From contig NC_134569.1 of NCBI RefSeq assembly GCF_050947875.1, forward strand, positions 261,279,100 through 261,343,099: DNA of 64,000 nt, given 5' to 3'. Below are positions 24,060-34,619 of the stretch, piece by piece. The stretch comes from Dermacentor variabilis. Its lineage: Eukaryota; Arthropoda; Arachnida; Ixodida; Ixodidae. Numbering within the stretch: position 1 is the first letter of the stretch; every line of letters starts with the position of its first letter. Both the position numbers and the translations under genes were made by a program. Under the pieces are notes generated by a model, which saw nothing but the letters and a program-made list of their open reading frames with translations, searched no databases and was not told the DNA's origin.

Positions 24060-25676
24060 ATGCCACGCTGCTTCGTTCCAGGCTGTAAGAGCGGCTACGA
24101 CTCCACGCGATCCGTGGACAAGAGACATTTTTTCAAGGCACCCCGCAATGCTGAGCGCCTTCAACAGTGGGAGCGCGCTATACCACGGCTGGACAAGAAG
24201 CTTTCAAGCTCGTGTTCCGTCTGCGACCTCCACTTCATCAATGATGAGATTTTGAAGGTCTTCGAACACAACATTTGTGGTGATATTGTGGTCATACCGC
24301 GCGACAAATGGACGCTGAAAGATGACGCCGTGCCTCGCCTGTTTCCGAACTGCCCAAGTTCCCTCTCGAAACCCACACGGAAACGCAGAGCACCAGCTCC
24401 CAGACGATCACCAGCACAACAAAAGCGGCATAAGAAACAAGCTGAGTGTGTGAATGCTGCTGTCAGAGCTGCCGACGACGAAGCGAGCTTGCTTACCGAT
24501 GACAGCATGCCGGCGGAGAATGTGTTTCATGTGCTCAGTCGCGTGGCGAAAGAGGGACGAAAAATTCGAGGTTGGTCCCTTGACGTTGTTAAGGCAACGG
24601 TCGTTTTGTACAAGCTCGGGATAAGAAAGAATATCCCGCATGTAGAAATGTCTGTGGTGTTGTCAGACAGCCTTAATTTGTCAGCGCAGATGGTCGAGTT
24701 GTGCCACGCAGTGTGTATGCCGGGAAGCAGACCACTGAGTTCAAGTGTATGGAAGACTTCACATGCCTCGTGCTATATGTGGAACAGCTGAAGCTGTGTA
24801 AGGGCTGTCCTGCAAAGAAGTACCCAAAAATCTCTTCGTCAGTGGTGGCAACAAAGCATGGTGAAACGTGGAGGCGCAACACATGCACGGCATTGAGTGT
24901 CAATGCTACATGTGCTCAGTGCCGGACTCTCGAGAAGCTTTTCTTGCAGTGGACGAAACAGCAAAAAGATACCAAGAAAAAGCAGGCTGCTCGCTTGAAG
25001 TTACTGCGTCGCAAAGCAATTCGTGCAACCTCAAGGCGAGAAAAACTGAAGGAAGAAGTCGTTCTGATGAAGAGGAAGCTTAGTGCAATTACAGAAGAGA
25101 CAATTGACTGCTCTCTTCATATTCTTCCGGCCAGGCAGCAACTAGCTTTCAAAACAGTTTTCATGGCTGCAAAAGCCAAGTCAAAAAATGGGAGGCGATA
25201 TGATGATGAATGGCTTATGACATGTTTGTTACTGCAAATCTCAAGCCCGAAGGCCTACACTTGGTGATATGCAGCTGCTACCACTGCCATCAAAGGCTCG
25301 CCTTCGCCAAATAATAGCAGGAATACCATGCAAGTATGGATTCAACCAAGTTGCATTGAACAGTGTCAGAAGCCATTTCAGCAACAAAAGTCACTTGACA
25401 CGGCTAGGAGTATTGCTCCTTGACGAGATAAAGTTGAAGCGAGGTGTCTCCTTCAATAAGGCCTCATGCAGAATGGATGGCTTTATAAACTATGGTGAAG
25501 TCATGGCACCAAATGCAAACCACCTTGCTGATCATGCATTGGTACTGATGTTTGTGCCACTGTTCGAAGACTGGGTGCAGACTAGAAACACGAGAGAAAG
25601 TAGCCATCGCAAACAAAAAAGCTCGTCTTTTGTAAAGCCACGCGGTAAATTCATAAGCCGTATGCGGCTCCTGTAA
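24060..25676 (+). pseudogene. THAP-domain P-type transposase, left arm
   Basis: ATG 24060 opens a THAP zinc-binding DNA-recognition domain (C4 and C9 of MPRCFVPGC, W37, C55 and H58 of CSVCDLHF, then AVPRLFP). After a basic linker, an apparent one-base loss near 24690 shifts the frame into KQTTEFKC...KLCKGCP and a coiled-coil-like Lys/Arg-rich segment; a second shift near 25262 leads to LLLDEIKLKRG, the first Asp block of the P-type nuclease, and MDGFINYG. The frame then ends early at 25674-25676, overlapping an AATAAA. The rest of the catalytic core (second Asp, Glu) is absent, so this is an internally deleted, non-autonomous P element. P transposases bind terminal repeats by the THAP domain and need GTP. 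Confidence 0.88.
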
Positions 25677-26115
25677 TAAAAGCTTTTGAACTCGTTGAGA
25701 AAAACAAAGATCTTGTCTTATTTCTTTCTCTTTTAGTTGCTAGTATCTAGCCACGGCCGCAGGATAAAAAGCGGCCGTGCTCTAGCAGACGCAAACGACG
25801 GCCGCAGTGAAGAGTGGTCCGTCACAGCTTTGGGTGCAAGCGCTTTCCTTGTTCAGTTGGCTAAGTCGTGGCATTTTTTAAACTTAGGAATGGGTACGAA
25901 ATAAGCTGCAAATAGATTAATGACGCGCTGTGCATATTTGGCGATTTCAACAAAAATAACGCCACTCGCTAAGCAATCGCCAGCGCTTCGCAGCGTAGGG
26001 CGCCGAGCACGGCCGGGCTAACAGCGGCCGCCGCGCCACCTGTTGAGTGGAAACGAAAAGGGGCCGTGCCTCGACGGCCGCCGCAAGGAGAGTTTGACAA
26101 CTGAAAGGATCTAGT

Positions 26116-26122
26116 AACGTTG
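26116..26122. other. Centre of the palindrome (7-base loop)
   Basis: AACGTTG is the only unpaired sequence. It equals the terminal 7 bases of the left copy's inner inverted repeat and has no counterpart in the right copy. Confidence 0.9.
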
Positions 26123-26561
26123 ACTAGATCCTTTCAGTTGTCAAACTCCCCTTGCGGCGGCCGTCGAGGCACGGCCCCTTTTCGTTTCCACTCAACAGGT
26201 GGCGCGGCGGCCGCTGTTAGCCCGGCCGTGCTCGGCGCCCTACGCTGCGAAGCGCTGGCGATTGCTTAGCGAGTGGCGTTATTTTTGTTGAAATCGCCAA
26301 ATATGCACAGCGCGTCATTAATCTATTTGCAGCTTATTTCGTACCCATTCCTAAGTTTAAAAAATGCCACGACTTAGCCAACTGAACAAGGAAAGCGCTT
26401 GCACCCAAAGCTGTGACGGACCACTCTTCACTGCGGCCGTCGTTTGCGTCTGCTAGAGCACGGCCGCTTTTTATCCTGCGGCCGTGGCTAGATACTAGCA
26501 ACTAAAAGAGAAAGAAATAAGACAAGATCTTTGTTTTTCTCAACGAGTTCAAAAGCTTTTA

Positions 26562-28178
26562 TTACAGGAGCCGCATACGGCTTATGAATTTACCGCGTGG
26601 CTTTACAAAAGACGAGCTTTTTTGTTTGCGATGGCTACTTTCTCTCGTGTTTCTAGTCTGCACCCAGTCTTCGAACAGTGGCACAAACATCAGTACCAAT
26701 GCATGATCAGCAAGGTGGTTTGCATTTGGTGCCATGACTTCACCATAGTTTATAAAGCCATCCATTCTGCATGAGGCCTTATTGAAGGAGACACCTCGCT
26801 TCAACTTTATCTCGTCGAGGAGCAATACTCCTAGCCGTGTCAAGTGACTTTTGTTGCTGAAATGGCTTCTGACACTGTTCAATGCAACTTGGTTGAATCC
26901 ATACTTGCATGGTATTCCTGCTATTATTTGGCGAAGGCGAGCCTTTGATGGCAGTGGTAGCAGCTGCATATCACCAAGTGTAGGCCTTCGGGCTTGAGAT
27001 TTGCAGTAACAAACATGTCATAAGCCATTCATCATCATATCGCCTCCCATTTTTTGACTTGGCTTTTGCAGCCATGAAAACTGTTTTGAAAGCTAGTTGC
27101 TGCCTGGCCGGAAGAATATGAAGAGAGCAGTCAATTGTCTCTTCTGTAATTGCACTAAGCTTCCTCTTCATCAGAACGACTTCTTCCTTCAGTTTTTCTC
27201 GCCTTGAGGTTGCACGAATTGCTTTGCGACGCAGTAACTTCAAGCGAGCAGCCTGCTTTTTCTTGGTATCTTTTTGCTGTTTCGTCCACTGCAAGAAAAG
27301 CTTCTCGAGAGTCCGGCACTGAGCACATGTAGCATTGACACTCAATGCCGTGCATGTGTTGCGCCTCCACGTTTCACCATGCTTTGTTGCCACCACTGAC
27401 GAAGAGATTTTTGGGTACTTCTTTGCAGGACAGCCCTTACACAGCTTCAGCTGTTCCACATATAGCACGAGGCATGTGAAGTCTTCCATACACTTGAACT
27501 CAGTGGTCTGCTTCCCGGCATACACACTGCGTGGCACAACTCGACCATCTGCGCTGACAAATTAAGGCTGTCTGACAACACCACAGACATTTCTACATGC
27601 GGGATATTCTTTCTTATCCCGAGCTTGTACAAAACGACCGTTGCCTTAACAACGTCAAGGGACCAACCTCGAATTTTTCGTCCCTCTTTCGCCACGCGAC
27701 TGAGCACATGAAACACATTCTCCGCCGGCATGCTGTCATCGGTAAGCAAGCTCGCTTCGTCGTCGGCAGCTCTGACAGCAGCATTCACACACTCAGCTTG
27801 TTTCTTATGCCGCTTTTGTTGTGCTGGTGATCGTCTGGGAGCTGGTGCTCTGCGTTTCCGTGTGGGTTTCGAGAGGGAACTTGGGCAGTTCGGAAACAGG
27901 CGAGGCACGGCGTCATCTTTCAGCGTCCATTTGTCGCGCGGTATGACCACAATATCACCACAAATGTTGTGTTCGAAGACCTTCAAAATCTCATCATTGA
28001 TGAAGTGGAGGTCGCAGACGGAACACGAGCTTGAAAGCTTCTTGTCCAGCCGTGGTATAGCGCGCTCCCACTGTTGAAGGCGCTCAGCATTGCGGGGTGC
28101 CTTGAAAAAATGTCTCTTGTCCACGGATCGCGTGGAGTCGTAGCCGCTCTTACAGCCTGGAACGAAGCAGCGTGGCAT
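26562..28178 (-). pseudogene. THAP-domain P-type transposase, right arm
   Basis: Mirror copy of the left-arm gene, identical in all protein stretches compared and carrying the same two frame breaks. The shared breaks mean the gene was already dead before the copy was inverted and duplicated. Reading direction is towards the centre, so the two transposase relics are convergent. Any transcript running through the centre would form a very long perfect hairpin. Confidence 0.88.
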
Positions 28179-28446
28179 AGTGCATACGACTGGCAGCGCG
28201 ATGCACTAAACATTAAATACCGCGAGTGCGAGCGCAAACGTGAGCAAACGACGACTACACACAGCGGCCACCTGCGCACAACGTGCTGCTACGCTGCGCC
28301 TTGCCGGGCTAACTCCGTCGTGCTCGCCCTCTCGCGGCGCGCAACGGAAAGGGGCCAGGCGCCGCTCAGCAGTTTGAGAACTGAAAGAATTTAAGAGCGT
28401 TGAGCTCTGCCGCGTTGTGAGCACACTATAACTCTTCTAGTACACT

Positions 28447-28506
28447 AACAAGAAAGGGGCTGACAGATGGAGTAGCACACTGTGGTGTAAAGTTTGTAAA
28501 CAGGGA
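28447..28506 (-). repeat. PLE pseudo-LTR repeat, downstream copy
   Basis: 60 bp identical to 33357-33416 except one base (TGTGGTGTAA against TGTGGTATAA), same orientation. Similarity stops sharply on both sides. It is read as the truncated neighbour-unit piece that Penelope elements leave after tandem insertion. Confidence 0.9.
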
Positions 28507-28509
28507 TAA

Positions 28510-29610
28510 GGTGCCTCAGAAAGACTGGCCAACGTTTTGATAGGAGGACCTATGTTCGTCAATGGCGCCCTCGTCATCCTCGGCGTGTTAGTTTTAAAGG
28601 GTTAGTGCAGTGACGTCACGTGCGGGCGTTGTCGCTAGCGGCTGGCTTTAAAGAGAGAGGTTACCAGAGGAAACAAGTCTGTCGTCCGACGTCTGTGAGC
28701 TTCATTCCCAAGACGAGGGGACAAGAGCGTGAGAGTGGGCACGCGGGGAGAAAAGAAAAGAAACAGAAGCAGAAAAAAAGAAAAAAAAGAAAAAAAGGGG
28801 GGTGGGGGAAGCCAGGGCGGCACCAAGACAGACAAAAAAAAAAGGGGGGGGGGGGCAGAGTGAAAGAAAAAGAACGAGAAAAATGAAATTTTTTAAGAAA
28901 TACGGGGGCTTGGGAGAGTGTTGGGGATGCGAAAGGTGAGGAGGTATTCAGGGGGAGTCGTTGGCGGCATGTTTTTGAGGCATTAGAGCGGCCGGTCAAG
29001 CTGTCAGTGCGCGAGTAACACAAAAGACAAAAAAAAAAGAAAAACAGGCACATACACACAAAAAAACCATGAGTTGAAAGTGACTTGAGTAGCATAGCAG
29101 CAATACGTCGAGTAGTTTTGAAATAGTTAAGATGGCGACGAGGAGTCTGCGGTGCAATGTATGGGGTGACTGAAAGGCAGCGGCATGGTCTTTCAAGAGG
29201 CACTGCCCCAGTCGCTCATCGTAGGTGTCGTTACGGCGGCATCCAGAAATGGCGAAACTCTGGGTTGAGGCGCCGAAAAAGGCATATTGACTTCGGAATG
29301 TGCTGATGAGGGGGTTTAAAAAAATAGATTTAAGAAAAAACGGGTGGTAAGGGAAGGGAGAGGGGGAGGGGGGGACCGAAACCGGAATAACAAGCAGGAG
29401 GGTGACGCGCTCAGAAGCGGGCGGGGGCAAGTGTACATGGAAGACAGGGGTCGTACAGTTGGTATAGACGTAAAAACCTGAAAGAGTACATTAAATTGAG
29501 TAGTAGGCAGGAAAAAAATTTTTTTCGAAATGGTAGAGTAGGTGAGGTTAAGAATTAAAGTTAGCTGGTGGCCTAATGTGTTTTGTGTCTTGGTTGATGA
29601 TATGAGAGTT
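28510..29610 (-). other. 3' untranslated part of PLE with purine tract
   Basis: No coding frame beyond low-complexity shadows. 28735-28870 is an A/G-rich strand asymmetry with runs of A, G and GGGGGTG-like words on the plus strand. A GC-rich, CRE-like TGACGTCACG lies at about 28611-28620. Confidence 0.5.
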
Positions 29611-29616
29611 TCAGAT

Positions 29617-30124
29617 TTAAGTTACCGCTTTTAAAGATTCTAAGTTGCCGCGTGCCAAATTAATTCCTGTCGGGTGTAGGCAATTAAACTTGTGTATGAG
29701 GTATGATTCCGTATCCTTCCTTTCGCGAGGGGAACGGAAATTTATTTGTAGTATATAGAGCCTTGCTTTGTCAAACATATGACCATGTTCATTAAAGTGG
29801 CTGGCTACTGCTTTGGGTAAATTGTGTTTTGTGTCCGCGCGGTGACCATTGAGCCTTGTATTAATTTGTTGCCCAGTCTCACCTATGTATTGTTTGCTAC
29901 AAGCGGCGCATTCTAGACAGTAGACTACGTTGCTTGATGTGCAGGTGAAAGCCGAAGTTACCTTGTGTGTGTAATTCCACGCTGTACTTTTTACTGTAGT
30001 AGTAGATTGAATGTGTTTGCATGTAGAGCACCTGGGGCGGCCACAGGGATTCGTTCCAACTTCCTCTTTTTCTGTAGTTTGGCGTGCACAAGAACATCTT
30101 CAAAATTAGTGTTGCGTCTGTGGG
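29617..30124 (-). pseudogene. GIY-YIG endonuclease domain of PLE
   Basis: After two one-base frame changes (near 30125 and near 30070) the frame ending at 29617 reads a Cys-rich linker PCGRPRCSTCKHIQ, then VVYCLECAACSKQYIGETG, in which VVY and YIG form the family signature, then RLNGHRAD and a long intact C-terminus. This domain nicks target DNA for insertion. Stretches of this domain are open for more than 140 codons, so decay is mild. The CxxC linker is expected for canonical endonuclease-bearing PLEs. Confidence 0.9.
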
Positions 30125-32700
30125 CTATACTCTGGGAAGGTCGGGAAAAATCTTAAGTTTCTGGTTGCTGGTGAGAATTGGGTAGTATTTACTCGGGATG
30201 TTATTCACGTTTGGGATTGCGTTTGAGAATTTAGTAGTAAGAAGAGGCGTTGTTGTTCTTCTGATCCTCGGGCGGGGCTTGAGGACCTCGGCTCGATCAA
30301 GTTTGGTTGCAGCGATGTAGGCTGTTTGAAGGTCACTGTTTGGGGGGTTCCTGTTTGATAGCGTTTCGTTAAGGTGATCGAGTCTATCTATGTAGTCTTG
30401 GTTTTCAACGCAAATGTGACGTAGTCGTGTGGCTTGGCCTTTAAAGATGCCGTGTTTGCAATGTCTGGGATGGTGGCTGGTATATTCTAGGTACTGTTGT
30501 TTGTCGAAAGGTTTCCTATACAGCGTTGTCTTTAGCTCACCATTGTCAATGTATATTGTTGTGTCCAGAAAGCTTATTCGCTCAGTTGAGGATTCTGATG
30601 TGAATTTTATTGTTGGGTGAACAGAATTTAGAAAGGCTACATATTTATCTAGACTGTCCTGACCATGTCCCCAGATTATGAGTATGTCGTCTATGTATCG
30701 TAGGTATGTGTGTGGCTTGGTAGTGCAGCGCGATAGGAAATCTGTTTCTAGAATCCCCATAAATATGTTCGCGTAGGTTGGTGCAAAAGGCGTACCCATG
30801 CTTGTACCATGTATCTGTAGGTAGTAACTCTCTTCAAATTCGAAGTAGTTATGTGTTAGAACTAATTCAAGGAGAGACAAGTAGACTTCAGTAGAGTGTT
30901 GTGCATTGTGTTTAGACAGCGTTTGTTTTATCGAAGATAAACCATCAGGGATTGGAATGTTGGTGTACAGCGCCGTGACGTCTAGTGTTGCGAGAATTGT
31001 GTTGTGGGGTAGTGTGCCTTTAGTATTAATGTCCTCTATAATTCTCAGCAGGTGGGACGTATCTTGTACAAATGACAAAAGTGCTTTTGGCAAGTCACCA
31101 AGGTAGTGGTTAAGGAATGTGGAGATGCTCTCTGTCGGGGTGTTGTTGTTTGATACTATCGGACGGCCTGGGATAATAGCAGTGTATAGTTCAGCGGATG
31201 GAATTTTATGAATTTTCGGAAGGAGGTAAAAACGCCCGGCAGTTTTGTTGCTTGGTTTAAGAAAGTTGTATTCTGACGGTGTTATCAATTCATGAGCCAA
31301 AAGGGATTTCAGCCTGTTGGTAATTGTCACAGTGTAGGACAATGTCGGATCGTTATCTAGTTTGCGGTAATGTTCTGGGTTGTTTAGTTGTCAGTAAGGC
31401 TCGTGCTTGTATTTTTCTATTGGCCAAATAACTATACTTTCATTCTTATCTGCTTCCTTAATAAGAATGTCATTCCGGCAACTCAGATTTGAAATGATAT
31501 GACTCTCCGACGCAGTTATGTTTTTAGGTCGCTTAGATGTCTTGGATTGGCTTATAATTTCTTTAGTGACAGTTTTAAGGTATATGTCAAGCTCTATGGC
31601 TTGTTCTGGTTCGGGAGTCCAAGTGGATTGGGCTCTAAGTGGTGTCGTACCGGTGTCTGGTGTGTCTGCAAAATAGTGTCGGATACGCATTCGTCGGGAG
31701 AATTCTCAGAGGTCCTTGTGAAGCTCGAATTCATTTATTGTGTTGTTCGTGGGGCGAAAGTTTAGGCCCTTGCTGAGTACGTCTATTTCTTTTTGACTTA
31801 GTGTTTTTGAAATGTCTATAACATTGGAGCAGTTTAGTTCTGTGGAAGTTTCCTTCCTGTCTGGTACTTCTAAACTCGAGGTCCCTCTTGTCTGCGTGTG
31901 GTGGCTGTTTGGCTGGAAGGTTGTTTTTTGATTAAAATTTGCTTTTTTCCTTTGTTTTTGAACCAATTTTCTATATTGTTTTTCGTCGTAATGTTCTAAA
32001 TCTCTCTTCTCATCTGGTGTCAGGGTTATGTTCCGAAGTCTGTGGCTAAAAGTTTCGATTTGCTCTTCGCAGTGTTCTTTGAGGATATTCAAAAGTGAAA
32101 GTGAGGCATTATGTAATGTTGTTTGCCAGTTTGCACGATGCTTTGGTGGGAGTGTTCCTAGAGCTGGTACAGCCTTGAGTGGTAGACCTTTAGGAATTAT
32201 ATTTTTTTCTGTGCAGATTCTGTAGGTTTTCAGATGGGAGGTGTAGCTCACATGTTTTTTGGTAAGTTTTCTAGCCTGTAGGAATTCGGTGCTTCGTGGC
32301 ATTGAAGAGTTATTGATTTGCGATGTCTGTCATTTACTTGTCTTTTTGCGGGCAGATTTGCGTGAGGTGTTTTTCTGTTCGGCCGGTTTATTATCGTATG
32401 CCTGGCTTAATTCGATCTCAGTCTCTGTTTGAGTTTGTGTGTGTGCAGGCAGGCGTGTGGGGGTCTGTGTGTAGACTTCGGTGGTGGGTTTTCTGTTGTC
32501 TGTTGCCATTGTGTCTGTTTGCACTGTGGTTGATGTCATTTTTGGTGTTGTGTGTGCCTTGTGGTTCTTTTCACATTCCGCTGTCTGTGTTCCAACAGTT
32601 CTTGAGGTGACTGTTTCACTTGTGCAGTGGCTTGCTTCACACTCCACTGTCTGTGTTCCCTGTGTTCTCGAAGTGACTGTCGCAGTTGTGTTGTTCGCTG
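30125..32700 (-). pseudogene. Linker and reverse transcriptase of PLE
   Basis: One frame (that of 31342) runs from about 32700 to 30125. It starts with a Thr/Gln-rich low-complexity linker (repeats of the type GTQT-ECE), has stops near 32330 and 32303, then in-frame TGA codons at 31703-31705 and 31388-31390, and an uninterrupted 405-codon RT. RT blocks: FYLLPKIHK, GRPIVSN, LATLDVTALYTNIP, HGTSMGTPFAPTYANIFM, catalytic RYIDDILIIW, and SFLDTTIYI. The order and the PKIHK phrase are Penelope-type, related to telomerase. Both TGA codons may be CGA-to-TGA changes. Confidence 0.92.
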
Positions 32701-33467
32701 TGGCACGCTCCGCAGAGTTGGTGGGGGTGGTACTTGAGGTGGAATTTAAAAGTTTTTCTGTACTTGTCCTTAATAACGGACTTGATGTGTTGCCAAACTA
32801 GCTTTATTCCACTGCGGTTCAAGTGAAAGCCGTCCCAAGCTAGGTGTTCGTGTGGTGATTCGTGTATTTCTGCGGGGTGCATGGTGTCAACATTCTTATG
32901 GACGTGTTCTAAGTTGAAAATTAATGAGTTGAGCTTGTTAATCTCCTCATTGTGCTTCATGAGTGCATTAGTTTGGTAGATTAGTGGGCGGTGTTTGTTT
33001 TGTAGGCGGGGAGCGACAGTCGTTATGGTTATATGTGCGTGCGGGCGAGCGGCTTGAATGGTTCTTATTACGTCGCTCATGGACTCTATCGTGTCCGCGG
33101 CGCTTTGTGTTCTTAGGTTGTTTGTGCCTACATTGATAATAAAGTGTGTGGTGTCAACTGGCGAATCACAAACTAGCGGTAGAATATCTGATGTTTGTGC
33201 CCCACTAAGGTGTCTTATGTATGGCGCGTGTGGGCCTGATGGAAAATGTTCCTTCAGGTATCTGTACTGACTGTCTCCAAGGACTGCTACATGGGCAAAG
33301 GATAACAAGGGGCACTTACCCTGTTCCGTCATCGTCAGCTGGCATAGAAGTCCAAAAACAAGAAAGGGGCTGACAGATGGAGTAGCACACTGTGGTATAA
33401 AGTTTGTAAACAGGGACACTGTAGCCGCGCCCACTGGCAGGAGCTGTTCCACCACGGTTCCTGCCAC
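32637..33467 (-). CDS. SGNH/GDSL-hydrolase-like domain at 5' end of PLE
   Basis: 276 open codons from ATG 33467; an internal Met at residue 46 is an equally good start and keeps the domain. All SGNH landmarks are visible: block I VAVLGDS (Ser66), block II SGAQTSDI (Gly89), block III INVGTNN (Asn116) and block V WDGFHLN (Asp212, His215). These residues form the Ser-His-Asp triad and oxyanion hole in esterases and acetyl-hydrolases. The domain ends at about residue 236; the last 40 residues look out of frame, because the other frame gives a Ser/Thr-rich linker running into the RT frame. I infer an original SGNH-linker-RT-endonuclease polyprotein with one indel near 32750. SGNH domains are known in CR1-type ORF1 proteins and, as I recall, in some PLE-rich telomeric elements of rotifers. 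Confidence 0.8.
   Translation of the reverse strand: MAGTVVEQLLPVGAATVSLFTNFIPQCATPSVSPFLVFGLLCQLTMTEQGKCPLLSFAHVAVLGDSQYRYLKEHFPSGPHAPYIRHLSGAQTSDILPLVCDSPVDTTHFIINVGTNNLRTQSAADTIESMSDVIRTIQAARPHAHITITTVAPRLQNKHRPLIYQTNALMKHNEEINKLNSLIFNLEHVHKNVDTMHPAEIHESPHEHLAWDGFHLNRSGIKLVWQHIKSVIKDKYRKTFKFHLKYHPHQLCGACHSEQHNCDSHFENTGNTDSGV
33357..33416 (-). repeat. PLE pseudo-LTR repeat, upstream copy
   Basis: Partner of 28447-28506, placed over the first codons of the SGNH frame, where Penelope pseudo-LTRs usually overlap the ORF start. Confidence 0.9.
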
Positions 33468-33530
33468 CGCGGCGCTGCGGTCGAAGGTTGAGCTGTGGAA
33501 GCAAGCGTCGTCTGCTAGCGCCCAATGTTT

Positions 33531-33952
33531 TGCCTGCGCAGTGCGCTCCTAGATCGCTTGTACAACTGACTTTTGTTCGCTAAACTTTTCGATTTGCGGT
33601 AATTTTATCATGCGGCGAAAAGTTCGAACTTTTCTGTCTTCCACATTCACGCGTTCCAGCCTTCGTCGTAGTGGAGTGCACTCGGTGCGCTTGCCAGCGC
33701 GATGGCTATTGAATGAGCGGTTATGTACGAGCATGCGACGATGCGAATCGTGGCCTATTGCAGAACAACTGTCCTGCGACTTCAAAGCCGCGGCAGGTTT
33801 ACGCTTTATCGTCGCTAAAAGCCGTGCCACTCATTAAGCGCGTCGCGCCAGCATATACAGGATGGCGGACTTGTCTGCGTCCGTTTTCTTTCCTACAATC
33901 TTTAAAGTTCCGCTCTTGTGGCTCCGATGGGGGCGAAATGCGAAAACACCCG
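33531..33952. other. No supported gene
   Basis: Mirrored short frames at 33549-33961; no domain recognised. Possibly the 5' flank of the PLE. Confidence 0.4.
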
Positions 33953-34066
33953 TGTGCTTAGATTTAGGTGCACGTTAAAGAACCCCAGGTGGTCAAAATT
34001 TCCGGAGTCCTCCACTACGGCGTGCCTCATAATCAGAAAGTGGTTTTGGCACGTAAAACCCCTAAT
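33952..34066 (+). repeat. Abundant tick-type dispersed repeat fragment
   Basis: About 115 bp reading TTTAGGTGCACGTTAAAGAA...AAACCCCTAATATT. I recognise this phrase as very frequent in tick genomes, as a short interspersed repeat or LINE 3' tail; the family name is not certain. It has no coding content and directly precedes another small transposon. Confidence 0.6.
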
Positions 34067-34070
34067 ATTA

Positions 34071-34619
34071 GACAGTTTTAGTTTAGCGTCCGCAACTACA
34101 GCGTACGCTATACGCTATAATATAGCGTACGCTAAGCAACGCACGTTTTCTACAATTTTAGTTGGCCGGCGATATCTTCGGATCTCAGAGGCCATATGCC
34201 GTCGTTGCGGCTATTTCGCGCCTTTAGCGACAGGTGGCGCTGACATCTCGAACGTTTCTTTCGTTAGGCTTCGACTCGTTCGAAACGAGAAGCGATTTTG
34301 AAAACACCACGAGGTTATCCATAATACTCTGTCGTCGAAGCGGCCTGAGACTAAGCGAAAGCCATTTACACAGTCATTTGCTACGAACGAAGTGCATTTT
34401 ACAAAAGCAACGCCAAATTCAATTCGAAGTGGGCAGCCGGGACCGCCGCCATGTTTCCCGCAAGCTCCGCAAACCCCGCAAAAACGCTAACGCTAACTCG
34501 TTTGCGTTGCGTACGCCCGCTATACCCGCTATTTCGTTTAGCGTTCAGCGCATGCGCAGTGACGACCCGCTATTTTTTAGCGTACGCAATGGAATAGCGT
34601 ACGCTATACTAAAACTGTC
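34071..34619. mobile_element. MITE with GACAGTTTTAGT inverted ends
   Basis: Left end GACAGTTTTAGTTTAGCGT and right end ACGCTATACTAAAACTGTC are inverted repeats of at least 12 perfect bp, extending imperfectly into repeated GCGTACGCTA words. A 5-bp direct repeat TATTA flanks both ends (34066-34070 and 34620-34624), although the right flank is itself an ATT-repeat, so the duplication could be 3 or 5 bp. The body holds no intact gene. Confidence 0.75.

Larger units (their letters stand above)
23836..28402. mobile_element. Palindromic P-element-like transposon (two inverted copies)
   Basis: Left copy 23836-26122 and right copy 26123-28402 are reverse complements (paired positions sum to 52238) with a 7-base unpaired centre AACGTTG. 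I found two substitutions: near 23912 (C against A) and near 26092 (A against G). The outer ends begin CAACGCTCTTAAATTCTTTCAG. The inner end of the left copy is the inverse of CAACGTTACTAGATCCTTTCAG, so these are the two related terminal repeats of one element. The right copy lacks the 7 terminal inner bases. The flanks beyond 23836 and 28402 are unrelated to each other and show no 8-bp target duplication. Confidence 0.92.
28447..33530 (-). mobile_element. Penelope-like retroelement with SGNH domain
   Basis: On the minus strand: an SGNH/GDSL-hydrolase-like region (33467-32750), a Thr/Gln-rich linker, a Penelope-type RT (about 31340-30125) and a GIY-YIG endonuclease (to 29617). A 60-bp direct repeat lies at 33357-33416, within the start of the coding region, and again at 28447-28506 beyond the 3' end. 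That layout matches the pseudo-LTR arrangement of Penelope elements. The 3' untranslated part (about 28510-29610) has an A/G-rich tract. Internal stops and frameshifts make the copy defective. Its right end abuts the P palindrome, 44 bp away. Confidence 0.9.

Noticed and set aside
24161..24508. Minus-strand 115-codon frame inside the P palindrome (mirrored at 27730-28077)
   Set aside because: Antisense to the THAP domain and linker.
23836..28402. Palindrome as a plain sequencing hairpin artefact
   Set aside because: Arms differ at two or more sites, the homology ends at transposon termini and flanks are different. An assembly join of two alleles is still possible, so it is not fully excluded.
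28661..29430. Minus-strand frames of 140-180 codons rich in Phe, Leu and Pro
   Set aside because: They arise from the A/G-rich low-complexity tract in the PLE 3' region and have no domain.
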